Shown piece after piece: positions 9,513-18,117 of a stretch of DNA of 64,000 nt. A program made the translations under genes and the position numbers. Each line of letters opens with the position of its first letter. Position 1 is the stretch's first letter. The notes under the pieces were generated by a model, which saw only the letters and a program-made list of their open reading frames with translations, did not search any database and was not told the origin of the DNA. This DNA comes from Stenomitos frigidus ULC18 (GTDB lineage Bacteria; Cyanobacteriota; Cyanobacteriia; Leptolyngbyales; Leptolyngbyaceae): NCBI RefSeq assembly GCF_003003795.1, contig NZ_PVWK01000056.1:16479-80478 (forward strand), given 5' to 3'.

Positions 9513-9902
9513 ATGCCCGGAACACCCATCATCCCCGACGGCTCACCGCCACCACTTGCCCCCTACTCGCCCGGAATGCTGGCAGCAGGCGAGGCACTCT
9601 ATATCTCTGGCACGCTAGCACTTGATACCGATGGCAAGCTCGTTGGCGAAGGCGATGCAACCGCACAGACTCGTCAGGTTTTAGAAGCCATCAAGAGCGT
9701 GATTGCTGCTGCTGGTGGCACGATGGCCGATGTCACCTTCAATATGATTTTTCTGAAGGATTTTGCCGACTATCCCAAGATGAATGCGGTCTATGCTGAG
9801 TATTTTCCTAGCCCATGCCCTGCCCGCTATTGCATTCGCGCTGATCTGGTGAAGCCAGAATTTCTCGTCGAAATTGCGTCGATCGCTCATATCAGTCGTT
9901 AA
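9513..9902 (+). CDS. rutC: RutC, 3-aminoacrylate deaminase (RidA/YjgF family)
   Basis: The 129-residue protein is a RidA-family protein with the RutC-type N-terminus ([20 protein letters not shown]) and the conserved substrate-binding Arg in [11 protein letters not shown]. Family members form trimers and bind imine or enamine intermediates. In the Rut pathway it helps convert 3-aminoacrylate to malonic semialdehyde and ammonia. It lies between rutA and rutB, 22 bp before the start chosen for rutB, consistent with co-transcription. Confidence 0.9.
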   Translation: MPGTPIIPDGSPPPLAPYSPGMLAAGEALYISGTLALDTDGKLVGEGDATAQTRQVLEAIKSVIAAAGGTMADVTFNMIFLKDFADYPKMNAVYAEYFPSPCPARYCIRADLVKPEFLVEIASIAHISR

Positions 9903-9924
9903 TCTGCCATTAATCTGCACCATC

Positions 9925-10665
9925 ATGGCTCCTCTACTCACCGTTCCCGCAAAACCAGAGGCGATCGCTATCAACCCTCGTGAAACGGCGGTGATCGTGG
10001 TTGATATGCAAAATGCTTATGCCTCGAAAGGCGGGTATCTGGACATTTTGGGCGTTGATCTGTCCGGTATTCCAGCGGTGGTGGAGTCAATCCAAACCGT
10101 TATTGCCACGTCTCGTCAGGCAGGAATGCAGCTTGTGTTTCTGCAAAACGGGTGGAGCGCTAGCCTACACGAAGCCGGTTCCCCTGCCTCACCGCACTGG
10201 CACAAGTCCAACGCGATGCGGCTAATGCGTGAACATGCCGACCTGGAAGGCAAACTCACCATCAAAGGCACCTGGGATTACGACTTTATTGACGCGATTC
10301 GGCCCCAGCCACAGGACTATGTTGTGCAAAAGCCCCGTTACAGCGGCTTTTTTGGCACCAATCTAGATATGTTTTTGCGTGGCAATGGTATTCGCAATCT
10401 GGTTTTCGCAGGGGTCGCAACCAACGTCTGCGTCGAATCGACTCTGCGAGATGCCTTCTTTTTGGAATACTTCGCACTCATGCTTGCCGATGCCACCCTG
10501 CATATTGGTTCCCCGTCCATCCAGGAAGCGACCCTCTTCAATGTTGAAAAATTCTTTGGTTGGGTGACGACTACGCAAGATTATCTAAGTGCGCTCAAAA
10601 GTGTTGCTGTTGAGAGACCTCAGCCGCTGCAACCAAACGTGGTGAAATGCTCTACCGCACACTAG
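9925..10665 (+). CDS. rutB: Ureidoacrylate amidohydrolase RutB
   Basis: An isochorismatase-family cysteine hydrolase of 246 residues. The Asp-Lys-Cys triad is visible: Asp in VVDMQNAY, Lys in LTIKGTWDY and Cys in GVATNVCVESTLRD, which also has the non-proline cis-peptide context of the family. It hydrolyses ureidoacrylate, releasing carbamate and aminoacrylate. The frame is open from 9874, inside rutC, but ATG 9925 just downstream of the rutC stop gives the normal N-terminus. The 3' end overlaps the next gene by 19 bp. Confidence 0.92.
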   Translation: MAPLLTVPAKPEAIAINPRETAVIVVDMQNAYASKGGYLDILGVDLSGIPAVVESIQTVIATSRQAGMQLVFLQNGWSASLHEAGSPASPHWHKSNAMRLMREHADLEGKLTIKGTWDYDFIDAIRPQPQDYVVQKPRYSGFFGTNLDMFLRGNGIRNLVFAGVATNVCVESTLRDAFFLEYFALMLADATLHIGSPSIQEATLFNVEKFFGWVTTTQDYLSALKSVAVERPQPLQPNVVKCSTAH

Positions 10666-11543
10666 GGCGGACAAACGAAAAAGTGTCCCTCATTGGTTTG
10701 GGTGGGCATCATATCGGCAGGCCGCCCAGTGAGCAAGACGGGATCAGACTCATCCATGCAGCCATCGATCGCGGCATCACCTTCATGGACAACAGTTGGG
10801 ACTATCACGATGGTGGCAGAGAGATTCGGATGGGTAAAGCGCTGCAAAACGGCTACCGCGACAAGGTCTTTCTGATGACCAAGATTGATGGGCGTACCAA
10901 AAAAGAAGCCGTGAGGCAGATTGATCAATCGCTCATGCGCTTAAAAACCGATCGCATTGATCTGTTGCAACACCATGAAGTGATTCGCCTGGAAGACCCC
11001 GATCGCATTTTTGCATCAGATGGTGCGCAAGAAGCGTTTTTAGAAGCGCGTCAGGCTGGGAAAATTCGCTACATCGGCTTTACCGGACACAACGATCCGA
11101 TGGTGCATCTCCACATGTTGGAAATGGCCGCTCAACACAACGTCCGCTTCGATACGGTGCAGATGCCGCTCAACGTGATGGATGACCACTTCCGCCGCTT
11201 CGAGAAGCAAGTGTTGCCGGTGCTTTTGAAAGACGGCATTGGCGTATTGGGGATGAAGTCGATGGGCGATCAGAGCATTCTCAAGAGCAACACAGTGAAA
11301 CCGATCGAGTGTCTCCACTATTCGATGAATCTACCCATTTCCACCGTGATCACGGGCATCGAGAGCATTCCTATGCTTGAGCAGGCATTTGAAGCCGTTC
11401 GTACCTTTCAACCAATGGGGCAGGATCAAGTCTCTGCGCTGCTGCACCGCACCGCTCAAGCGGCGGCAAAGGGAGAGTACGAGAAATTTAAGACCAGCAG
11501 CCAATTTGATAGTACGGCGAAGAAACCGCAGTATTTGGGGTAG
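10647..11543 (+). CDS. Aldo/keto reductase, last gene of the rut group
   Basis: A 298-residue AKR-type TIM-barrel NADPH reductase starting YRTLGRTNEKVSLIGLGG. The catalytic Asp-Tyr-Lys-His set is recognisable: Asp in TFMDNSWDY, Tyr in the same motif, Lys in LMTKIDG and His in LLQHHEV. Its ATG lies inside the end of rutB (19 bp overlap), so it is translationally coupled to the uracil pathway. RutE/YdfG-type malonic semialdehyde reductase is absent here. I infer, from position only, that this enzyme may reduce malonic semialdehyde to 3-hydroxypropionate. A general aldehyde reductase role is the alternative. Confidence 0.87.
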   Translation: MLYRTLGRTNEKVSLIGLGGHHIGRPPSEQDGIRLIHAAIDRGITFMDNSWDYHDGGREIRMGKALQNGYRDKVFLMTKIDGRTKKEAVRQIDQSLMRLKTDRIDLLQHHEVIRLEDPDRIFASDGAQEAFLEARQAGKIRYIGFTGHNDPMVHLHMLEMAAQHNVRFDTVQMPLNVMDDHFRRFEKQVLPVLLKDGIGVLGMKSMGDQSILKSNTVKPIECLHYSMNLPISTVITGIESIPMLEQAFEAVRTFQPMGQDQVSALLHRTAQAAAKGEYEKFKTSSQFDSTAKKPQYLG

Positions 11544-12017
11544 AAGGGGAGGGGGGAGTAGTTTTGAGTTGGAAGAGAGGGGAGAGAGGAGAGGGGAGAG
11601 GTGTGAAGAAAGTTTTGAGTTTTAGCCTTTAGCCTTTCATCCCTCATCCCTCATTTCTCATCCTTTAGCGATCAGCCATCAGCCGTCAGCTTTCAGCCAC
11701 TAACTCAAAACTCAAAACTCAAAACTTTCATCCCTCATCCTTCTGCTGCAATCAGGCGCACCCCAAAACAGGTTTCGTCACGTTACGCTAAATCAATGGA
11801 ACCGATCGACGGTTTTGCAGTCTGATAGGCGGCTTTGAGTGGGTGGTATTTCCAAAAAGTTGCTTTCGTCTGTAGGGACGTTACATGTAACGTCCCTACA
11901 GACAGTCGGTTAAACCCCTCGGACACTATCGACTCCGGGTTGGTGAAGGCTTGATGCGATCGCATGCCATCATGACTCATCGCCTCACGCAACGCATCAG
12001 ACTGAACGAACGGAATT
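11544..12017. other. Repeat-rich spacer between AKR gene and larE
   Basis: No gene is supported here. It holds purine-rich GGAGAGA runs (11560-11600), degenerate heptamers, (ACTCAAA)n at about 11702-11726 and a perfect 36-bp palindrome described separately. The final 100 bp must carry the larE promoter but no clear element is visible. Confidence 0.6.
11868..11903. repeat. 36-bp perfect palindrome, copy 1
   Basis: Each arm is 18 bp, beginning GTCTGTAGGGACGTTACA and followed by its exact reverse complement. A second copy at 59487-59522 differs by a G-to-A change in one arm that is matched by C-to-T in the other, so pairing is kept. It has the form of a REP/MITE-type hairpin. Confidence 0.8.
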
Positions 12018-12869
12018 ATGGTGCTGAATGAAATGATGCTGGATAATACGGTGCTGGCTAAACTTGAGAAACTGACCGCTGTTTTTGGTGAAATGCAACG
12101 GGCATTGATTGCCTATTCGGGCGGGATCGATAGCACATTGGTGGCTAAGGTTGCGTACGATGTGTTGGGCGATCGTGCCCTTGCCGTTACGGCTGTTTCG
12201 CCATCCCTTTTGCCAGAAGATCTGGAAGAAGCGGGCATTCAAGCGGTAGACATTGGTATTGCCCATGAGTTGGTGCGAACCCACGAAATGGACAATCCCA
12301 ACTACACGGCGAACCCAATCAACCGCTGCTATTTTTGCAAAAGCGAACTGCACGACACGTTGAAACTCCTGGCGTTAGAGCGAGGCTATCCCTACGTGGT
12401 AGATGGCGTGAATGCAGATGATCTGTCCGACTATCGACCCGGCATTCAAGCAGCCAAAGAACGGGGTGCCCGATCGCCGCTTGCAGAAGTGGGTATTACC
12501 AAGGCTGAAGTACGCGAAATTGCAAAGCATTTAGGGCTGTCCTGTTGGGACAAACCCGCGCAACCCTGCCTCAGTTCTCGCTTTCCCTATGGAGAGGAGA
12601 TTACGATCGTCAAACTACAGCGCGTCGGTAGAGCCGAAGCGTCCCTGCGCCGCATGGGGTTAAGAACGTTTCGAGTGCGATCGGACGGTGATACCGCACG
12701 CATCGAACTGCCTGCCGATCAGCTTAAGGAATTTGTGCTGACGACCGATTTGCCCACACTGGTTGAGAAATTCCAGTCCTTCGGCTTTCTCTACGTCACC
12801 CTTGACCTGGAAGGTTTTCGGAGTGGTAAGCTCAATCAGGTGCTGCAGTTGGCTACAGGTCAACATTAG
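12018..12869 (+). CDS. larE: ATP-dependent sacrificial sulfur transferase LarE
   Basis: The 283-residue protein has the PP-loop AYSGGIDST (Ser34-Thr40), the zinc/cofactor-like NRCYFCKSEL segment and Cys184 in KPAQPCLSSRFPYG. That Cys corresponds to the sulfur-donor cysteine of single-turnover LarE enzymes, so this one should donate its own sulfur rather than use an iron-sulfur cluster. LarE thiolates the pyridinium precursor of the nickel-pincer nucleotide used by lactate racemase and relatives. LarB and LarC are not in the window, so the client enzyme is unknown. An in-frame ATG follows at codon 6; the first ATG is kept by default. Confidence 0.88.
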   Translation: MVLNEMMLDNTVLAKLEKLTAVFGEMQRALIAYSGGIDSTLVAKVAYDVLGDRALAVTAVSPSLLPEDLEEAGIQAVDIGIAHELVRTHEMDNPNYTANPINRCYFCKSELHDTLKLLALERGYPYVVDGVNADDLSDYRPGIQAAKERGARSPLAEVGITKAEVREIAKHLGLSCWDKPAQPCLSSRFPYGEEITIVKLQRVGRAEASLRRMGLRTFRVRSDGDTARIELPADQLKEFVLTTDLPTLVEKFQSFGFLYVTLDLEGFRSGKLNQVLQLATGQH

Positions 12870-12880
12870 GGTCAGAAACG

Positions 12881-13015
12881 ATGACGCGATCGCAGGCTCT
12901 GAAGGATGTAGTCTATCCTGACAGCGATGGACAGCCAATGGCTGACCACACAAAACAGCTTGACTGGATTGTCTCTGTCACGTTGGGATGCGAAGCGCCA
13001 GCAATTCTCATTTGA
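12881..13015 (+). pseudogene. Uma2-family protein remnant (N-terminal fragment)
   Basis: The frame from ATG 12881 begins MTRSQALKDVVYPDSDGQP and continues MADHTKQLDWIV, matching the N-terminus of cyanobacterial Uma2/DUF820 restriction-like proteins. Similarity stops after about 33 residues and the frame ends at 13013. The break coincides with an inverted repeat (12979-12988 against 13034-13043), suggesting insertion or deletion. This is a dead fragment; full-length relatives are about 190-250 residues. Confidence 0.6.
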
Positions 13016-13076
13016 GGAAATAGCTGTTCAAGCTCCCAACGTGTCTGTATTGTCAGGACCTCGGCATGAGGCAAGA

Positions 13077-13217
13077 GAGCTAAAACCGTTGAGAGCGCGG
13101 GCATGCTTTGACACAATCATGGGTTCTTTTCGCCACGTGCTGCTATCGTTACCCGACAAGCACACTGGCAACAATACCTGCTACAAGATGGAAGATGCAG
13201 CCTTAAGCGCGTTTAGC
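13077..13217 (+). pseudogene. Transposase N-terminal remnant (ISNCY-like)
   Basis: The plus frame here encodes FRHVLLSLPDKHTGNNTCY followed by KMEDAALSAFS. This is the conserved opening of a transposase group common in cyanobacteria, whose members read like LPDhRtGkNtqY.m.DAalsAFsvFF. It breaks off exactly where the 3' end of prs begins on the other strand, so only about 47 codons survive. Confidence 0.5.
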
Positions 13218-13241
13218 AGGCTCCCCTACTGGCGCGATCGC

Positions 13242-14234
13242 CTAACGAAACATGCTGCTCACAGAGCTATCTTCGTGGATGCGCCAGATCGTTTCGCCCA
13301 GCAAATTGGCGACTGAAAGCACCGTAAGCTGTGGGAAGCGATCGCCCTCTGGAATGGGGATGGTATTAGTCACAATCACCTCTTCAAAGAGGCCACTAGA
13401 GAGCCGTTCGATCGCAGGCGGCGAAAAGACCGCATGGGTCGCACAGGCGTAGACCTGCCGTGCGCCTTCCTGCTTCAATAGCCGCGCACCCTCAATAATG
13501 GTGCCAGCTGTATCGATCATGTCATCAACCAAAACGGCCGTTTTACCCGACACATCGCCGATCAGGTTCATGACTTCTGCTACATTGTGAGCCTGTCGCC
13601 GTTTATCGATAATAGCCAGTGGCGCATCGTGCAGCTTTTTAGCAAAGGCTCGTGCTCGTGCTACGCCACCGACATCAGGTGAAACCACAACCAGATCAGA
13701 TAATTGCTTGCTCGAAAGATAATCGATCAACGTCGGCGAACCGTAGACATGATCGAGCGGAATATCAAAATAGCCCTGGATTTGTGACGAGTGTAAATCC
13801 ATTGCCAGCACCCGACTTGCACCTGCCTGCGTGATCAGGTTTGCCACCAGCTTAGCGCTGATCGACTCTCGTCCTGCTGTTTTACGGTCTGCCCTGGCGT
13901 AGCCGTAGTACGGCATCACGGCAGTAATCTGCCGTGCCGAGGCGCGCCGACAGGCATCGATCATGATCAGCAGTTCCATGATATTGTCATTCACCGGGCG
14001 GCACGTGGGTTGGAGCAAATAGACATCACAACCCCGGATCGACTCCTGAATTTGGATGTAGAGTTCGCCATCAGCAAACCGCTTCCGCACCATTGGGCTA
14101 AGATCCATGCCCAGGTAGCGTGCAACCTCGTGAGAGAGTGGCATGTTTGCTGAACCAGAGAGCAGCCGCAACCGATTTTGGTCATTCAGAGACGGCAGCG
14201 TAGCTTGAGGCGTAAGAGTTGCAGAGCGGATCAC
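13242..14234 (-). CDS. prs: Ribose-phosphate pyrophosphokinase
   Basis: The 330-residue class I PRPP synthetase has all signatures: the ATP-binding region RKTAGRESISAKLVAN, the flexible-loop MDLHSSQIQGYFDIPLDH, the ribose-5-phosphate loop VSPDVGG and the PRPP-binding VLVDDMIDTAGT. It makes PRPP from ATP and ribose 5-phosphate for purine, pyrimidine, His, Trp and NAD synthesis. The first 20 residues form a variable leader seen in cyanobacterial homologues. Its 3' end abuts transposon debris, but the C-terminus is complete. Confidence 0.96.
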   Translation of the reverse strand: MIRSATLTPQATLPSLNDQNRLRLLSGSANMPLSHEVARYLGMDLSPMVRKRFADGELYIQIQESIRGCDVYLLQPTCRPVNDNIMELLIMIDACRRASARQITAVMPYYGYARADRKTAGRESISAKLVANLITQAGASRVLAMDLHSSQIQGYFDIPLDHVYGSPTLIDYLSSKQLSDLVVVSPDVGGVARARAFAKKLHDAPLAIIDKRRQAHNVAEVMNLIGDVSGKTAVLVDDMIDTAGTIIEGARLLKQEGARQVYACATHAVFSPPAIERLSSGLFEEVIVTNTIPIPEGDRFPQLTVLSVANLLGETIWRIHEDSSVSSMFR

Positions 14235-14658
14235 GGCGTACCCTCGAACGTAGTCATCGCAATATTACCATTCAGATTTGAAAACAGCCCTCGGAATATA
14301 CCCGTGGAAAAGCGGCGCACAGCCATGAAAAACGAAAGAAATTCAAAAGTTAACAGTAGGGAGAAGGGATTGCAAGAATTTACTCGATCACAGCCCAAAG
14401 AGTCCACCAGGCCTAAAAACATCTAGTCTCATAAAGTTGCTAGTAGTCAAGAAAGCGCTGTTGGTACGGTGCCCTTCGCTCCCCATTTTCCCTTGATCTT
14501 AAAAAAACAAATCAGTGAATTTACAGAAACCACCACTACAATTTTAGGCAATCTGAGCGTAGCCTTTGCAAAAATCGCTTGACTTCACCCAACTGGTGTG
14601 TCCATATGGTCGAACCGATCGTTTTACAAGCCGCCTTAATTAAGTCAAGGAGCAAGAC
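14235..14658. promoter_or_regulatory. Divergent prs/yqeY intergenic region with candidate promoter
   Basis: This 424-bp spacer separates two divergent genes and should hold both promoters. Towards yqeY, TTGACT (14579-14584) and CATATG (14603-14608) are 18 bp apart, a plausible -35/-10 pair. AAGGAG at about 14647 is a strong ribosome-binding site for ATG 14659. No RNA gene was recognised in the rest. Confidence 0.4.
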
Positions 14659-15117
14659 ATGAGTTTGAAAGATCGCATTAGCGAAGAGATTAAAACCGCT
14701 ATGAAAGCAAAGGACAAAGTTCGGCTAGAAACGGTTCGGAGCATCAAAAAAATGATCCTGGAAAAGGAATCCAGCGTCCGCCCATCGGGCCAGGAAGGCT
14801 TGACGGAAGCCCAGGAAATCGAATTGCTGGTGCAGTTGGCGAAGCAGCGACGGGACTCGATCGCCCAATATCAGCAAGCAAACCGTCCTGACTTAGCCGA
14901 TCTAGAAGCTCAGGAATTGGTGATTTTGGAAGAGTACTTACCCAAGCAACTCTCGGACGATGAGATCGCTGCTGCTATTGACCAAATCATTGCTCAAGTG
15001 GGTGCGACCGCTGCCAAAGATATGGGTAAGGTCATGGGGCCCGCTATGCAACAGCTGAAAGGTAAAGCAGATGGTAAAAAAGTACAAGACCTGGTGAAAG
15101 CAAAGTTGGGTGGTTGA
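14659..15117 (+). CDS. yqeY: GatB/YqeY domain protein
   Basis: The 152-residue protein is the stand-alone YqeY form (GatB C-terminal-like tail domain): charged, helical, with the conserved SLKDRISEEIKTAMKAKD start and LEEYLPKQLSDDEI centre. The fold resembles the tRNA-binding tail of amidotransferase subunit GatB, but the free-standing protein has no firm function. A clear AAGGAG precedes the ATG. It is followed 67 bp downstream by a Ser/Thr kinase on the same strand. Confidence 0.93.
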   Translation: MSLKDRISEEIKTAMKAKDKVRLETVRSIKKMILEKESSVRPSGQEGLTEAQEIELLVQLAKQRRDSIAQYQQANRPDLADLEAQELVILEEYLPKQLSDDEIAAAIDQIIAQVGATAAKDMGKVMGPAMQQLKGKADGKKVQDLVKAKLGG

Positions 15118-15184
15118 CACTGATCGTCGATCGCAACACCTTGTCTGCCAGAATAGGAGAGCTAGACGCTAGAAGTATTCCGCT

Positions 15185-17059
15185 ATGCGACCACCCATTC
15201 CCATTGGCACTACTTTGCAGAACCGTTACCGCATCCTCAGCGTTTTGGGTCAGGGGGGGTTTGGTCGTACCTATCTATCAGAAGACCAGGGGCGGTTTAA
15301 CGAACTCTGCGCGCTTAAAGAACTGATTCCGGCACAGGGAAATGCCTATGCGTTGGACAAGTCTAAAGAGCTGTTCCAGCGGGAGGCGCAAATTCTCTAC
15401 CAAATTCAGCATCCCCAGATCCCTCAATTTCGGGCCACTTTTGAGGAAGACCAGCGCCTGTTTTTAGTGCAGGACTACGTTGAGGGACAAACCTATCGGA
15501 CGTTGTTAGAGCAACGCCAGGTACAGGGAATCGCCTTTTCGGAGGCGGAGGTACTGCAACTCATGCGGCAGCTTTTGCCCGTGCTGGCTCATATTCACAG
15601 CAAAGGTATCATCCACCGAGACATTGCCCCAGATAACATCATGCTGCGGCAACAAGATGGGAAACCCGTCTTGATTGATTTTGGCGTGGTGAAAGAATTG
15701 GCAACGCGCTTCCAATCGCCAACGCTGACTGTGCAGAATACAACCGTTGGTAAGCCGGGGTTTGCGCCCAGCGAACAGATGCAGTCGGGGCGAGCCTACC
15801 CTAGCAGCGACTTGTACTCGCTGGCCGTGACGGCAGTGGTACTCTTGACCGGACGTGAGCCCCAGACGTTGCTGGATGATACGACGCTGACCTGGTACTG
15901 GCAGCGGTGGGTGACTGTCAGCCCAGGCTTTACTCAGGTCTTAAATAAAATGCTGAGCTACCGTCCAGACGATCGCTTTCAGTCGGTTGCCGAAGTGGTA
16001 CAGGCGCTGCAATCGCCCACAGCCTATACGCCTCCTCCTTATCAACCACCGGCTCAGACCGCCGCGCCGCCTAATCCAGATGTCTCTCACATGGCAACGA
16101 TGGCGGTAGGACGACGCCCTGATCCCTTACCAGCGGCGGCGAGCCCCAATCGAGACGTGCCGATCGTGCCGCCACCCCGCAGCTCCGTTTGGGATGATCC
16201 GTTGGCGGTGGTTGCGATCGGACTAGGCCTGGTGGTATTAACAGGCGTGGGCACCTGGGCCGTTGTTCGGGCAGTGCTCAACAACCAGCCGACGCCATCA
16301 CCAACACCATCGCTCACGGCATCGGTTAGCCCATCGCCCACGTTCTCGTTCACGCCGACGCCAAAACCCACCAATGAGCCGATCGCCTACAGCCAAAATC
16401 TTGATATCAACCCTGATACAAAGGCGACGAAAACAGGCACGCTGCGATCGAACGAAACCGTCACTTATATTCTTGCCGGAGAGCAGGGGCAGCAGTTGAA
16501 CGCTGTCATTTCAGGCGAAGGGGTGTTGATGACCATGCTAGGCCCCGATCGACAGCCTCTTAGCGGTCAGTCCAACCGGGTGTCGCTCTGGCAAGGAACG
16601 CTGCCGTATACTGGTAACTACTACATCCAACTCAGCCCCGTTAAAGGCTTGGCTAAGAGTGATTATCGGCTTGATGTCGTGCTTAGAAGTGCCGCTACGC
16701 CCAGCCCGACGCCAACCCAAGCCACGCCATCACCGAGCCCATCACCCTCGGCACCCAGCATTCAAACTCATCGCGTGCGGTTTGAAGCGGGGCAAACGGC
16801 AACTACTGTTAGCGATCGGGCAAATCCCCAAGTCATCCACCGCTATTTAGTCAGAGCCACGGAAGGGCAGATCTTCAAAGCAGTGGTACGGGATGGTTCC
16901 GTGACGCTCAACATCACCACCCCCGATGGTCAAGCGATCCAGGCAGCCTCCAACGTCTTGTCATGGGAAGATCAGTTGCCCATGAGCGGCACGTACCAGA
17001 TTGATGTCATTGCGGCTCAGGACACAAACTTCAGTCTGGATATAAGTATTCGGAACTAA
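15185..17059 (+). CDS. Membrane-anchored Ser/Thr protein kinase with extracytoplasmic PPC-like repeats
   Basis: The N-terminal Hanks-type kinase (about 15-275) has glycine loop GQGGFG, Lys45, catalytic HRD with Asp146 and Asn151, and Asp165-Phe-Gly, so it should be active. A Pro-rich linker leads to one membrane helix (about 340-362), then Pro/Thr/Ser-rich spacers and two beta-rich modules (about 398-500 and 530-624) resembling bacterial pre-peptidase C-terminal domains. The layout suggests the outer modules sense the envelope or periplasm and signal to the cytosolic kinase. Ligand and substrates are unknown. Confidence 0.92.
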   Translation: MRPPIPIGTTLQNRYRILSVLGQGGFGRTYLSEDQGRFNELCALKELIPAQGNAYALDKSKELFQREAQILYQIQHPQIPQFRATFEEDQRLFLVQDYVEGQTYRTLLEQRQVQGIAFSEAEVLQLMRQLLPVLAHIHSKGIIHRDIAPDNIMLRQQDGKPVLIDFGVVKELATRFQSPTLTVQNTTVGKPGFAPSEQMQSGRAYPSSDLYSLAVTAVVLLTGREPQTLLDDTTLTWYWQRWVTVSPGFTQVLNKMLSYRPDDRFQSVAEVVQALQSPTAYTPPPYQPPAQTAAPPNPDVSHMATMAVGRRPDPLPAAASPNRDVPIVPPPRSSVWDDPLAVVAIGLGLVVLTGVGTWAVVRAVLNNQPTPSPTPSLTASVSPSPTFSFTPTPKPTNEPIAYSQNLDINPDTKATKTGTLRSNETVTYILAGEQGQQLNAVISGEGVLMTMLGPDRQPLSGQSNRVSLWQGTLPYTGNYYIQLSPVKGLAKSDYRLDVVLRSAATPSPTPTQATPSPSPSPSAPSIQTHRVRFEAGQTATTVSDRANPQVIHRYLVRATEGQIFKAVVRDGSVTLNITTPDGQAIQAASNVLSWEDQLPMSGTYQIDVIAAQDTNFSLDISIRN

Positions 17060-17235
17060 GATAGAAGTTGGCTTTTAGTGATTGGCTGTTAAAGACAGTG
17101 CCTTTTAAGGCAAAACGATCGCTATAACCAATCACTGACTCACTCATTTCATTCATTCAGCCCAATTCAGCTAGCCTGTCTCAGGCTTGTCACGTCCTCC
17201 CCAACCGCTAACAACCAAAAACTAACAAATACGCC

Positions 17236-17940
17236 TTGTCTCTTTTGAACGCTTTACTGATCACTGCAACCGATACCGAAGCTGGGAAGACCGTTCTCAC
17301 AACGGCACTGGCAGCTTACTTACGCACCTATTGTGCTCACCAAACCTGGGGCATTCTGAAGCCCATTCAAACAGGCAAGGGCGACTGCGAACTCTACAGC
17401 CAGCTGTTTGCGCTTGCTCCGGATGCAGTCACCCCGTTGCGCTTTGACGCCCCTCTTGCGCCACCGCTAGCAGCCGCGAAAGAAGGACGGCGCGTTGATA
17501 TGGAACCAGTCTGGCAAGCCTTTGAAACCATGCGTCAGCAATATGATGGGCTGCTGGTAGAAGCGTTAGGCGGGCTGGGTTCTCCCATCACGCACGAAAC
17601 TACTGTGGCAGACTTAGCCTGGGACTGGCGTCTGCCGACCGTCTTGGTGGTGCCTGTCAAGCTGGGCGCGATCGGGCAAGCTGTTGCCAATGTCGCGCTG
17701 GCTCGTCAAACTCGCGTTCACCTCAAAGGCATTGTGCTTAACTGTGTGCAGCCTTGCACAGAGGAAGATATTGAGAACTGGGCCTCAGCTGACCTGATCC
17801 AGTCTTTGACCCGAACCCCTGTTCTAGGAGTCATGCCCCATTTGACTGATCCAACGGATCTGGCTCAATTAGCTCAAGTTGCCTCAAACCTGGCGTTAGA
17901 GCGCCTGATACCCGTTCCACTGGGAGCGATGAGGGTATAA
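17236..17940 (+). CDS. bioD: Dethiobiotin synthetase
   Basis: The 234-residue P-loop enzyme has the BioD-type nucleotide loop TATDTEAGKTVL, the substrate-side LKPIQTG and the VEALGGLGSPI signature. It forms the ureido ring of dethiobiotin from diaminopelargonate, CO2 and ATP. No ATG is available near the 5' end. The frame can start at TTG 17236 or TTG 17245; both leave the P-loop intact and neither has a strong ribosome-binding site. No other biotin gene is adjacent. Confidence 0.9.
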   Translation: MSLLNALLITATDTEAGKTVLTTALAAYLRTYCAHQTWGILKPIQTGKGDCELYSQLFALAPDAVTPLRFDAPLAPPLAAAKEGRRVDMEPVWQAFETMRQQYDGLLVEALGGLGSPITHETTVADLAWDWRLPTVLVVPVKLGAIGQAVANVALARQTRVHLKGIVLNCVQPCTEEDIENWASADLIQSLTRTPVLGVMPHLTDPTDLAQLAQVASNLALERLIPVPLGAMRV

Positions 17941-18117
17941 ACAACTGTCAAGCCAGAAATCCTATGCTGCGTAAGGGTTGTGCTAGCGGCATCAGTAGTC
18001 AACCGCGTAATTCTGACCATTACTGTAGCGAGTCGTGCCACAAACTCTGTGGTTTGTACGATGTGCAGATAGGGTTGGGGGTAGCCATGATCGTGCTGTT
18101 GTCCCCAGGCTATCTGT

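Noticed and set aside
12927..13316. 129-codon plus-strand frame overlapping the end of prs
   Set aside because: It joins Uma2-shadow sequence, a transposase remnant and antisense of prs. Only the middle part has recognisable similarity, so I report the remnants and not a gene.
14178..14426. Frames in the prs-yqeY spacer on both strands
   Set aside because: Composition is random, they overlap the prs start region and resemble nothing.
15506..15715. Antisense frames over the kinase and most other long genes
   Set aside because: High GC third positions keep antisense frames open. None has family similarity and all lie opposite well-supported genes.
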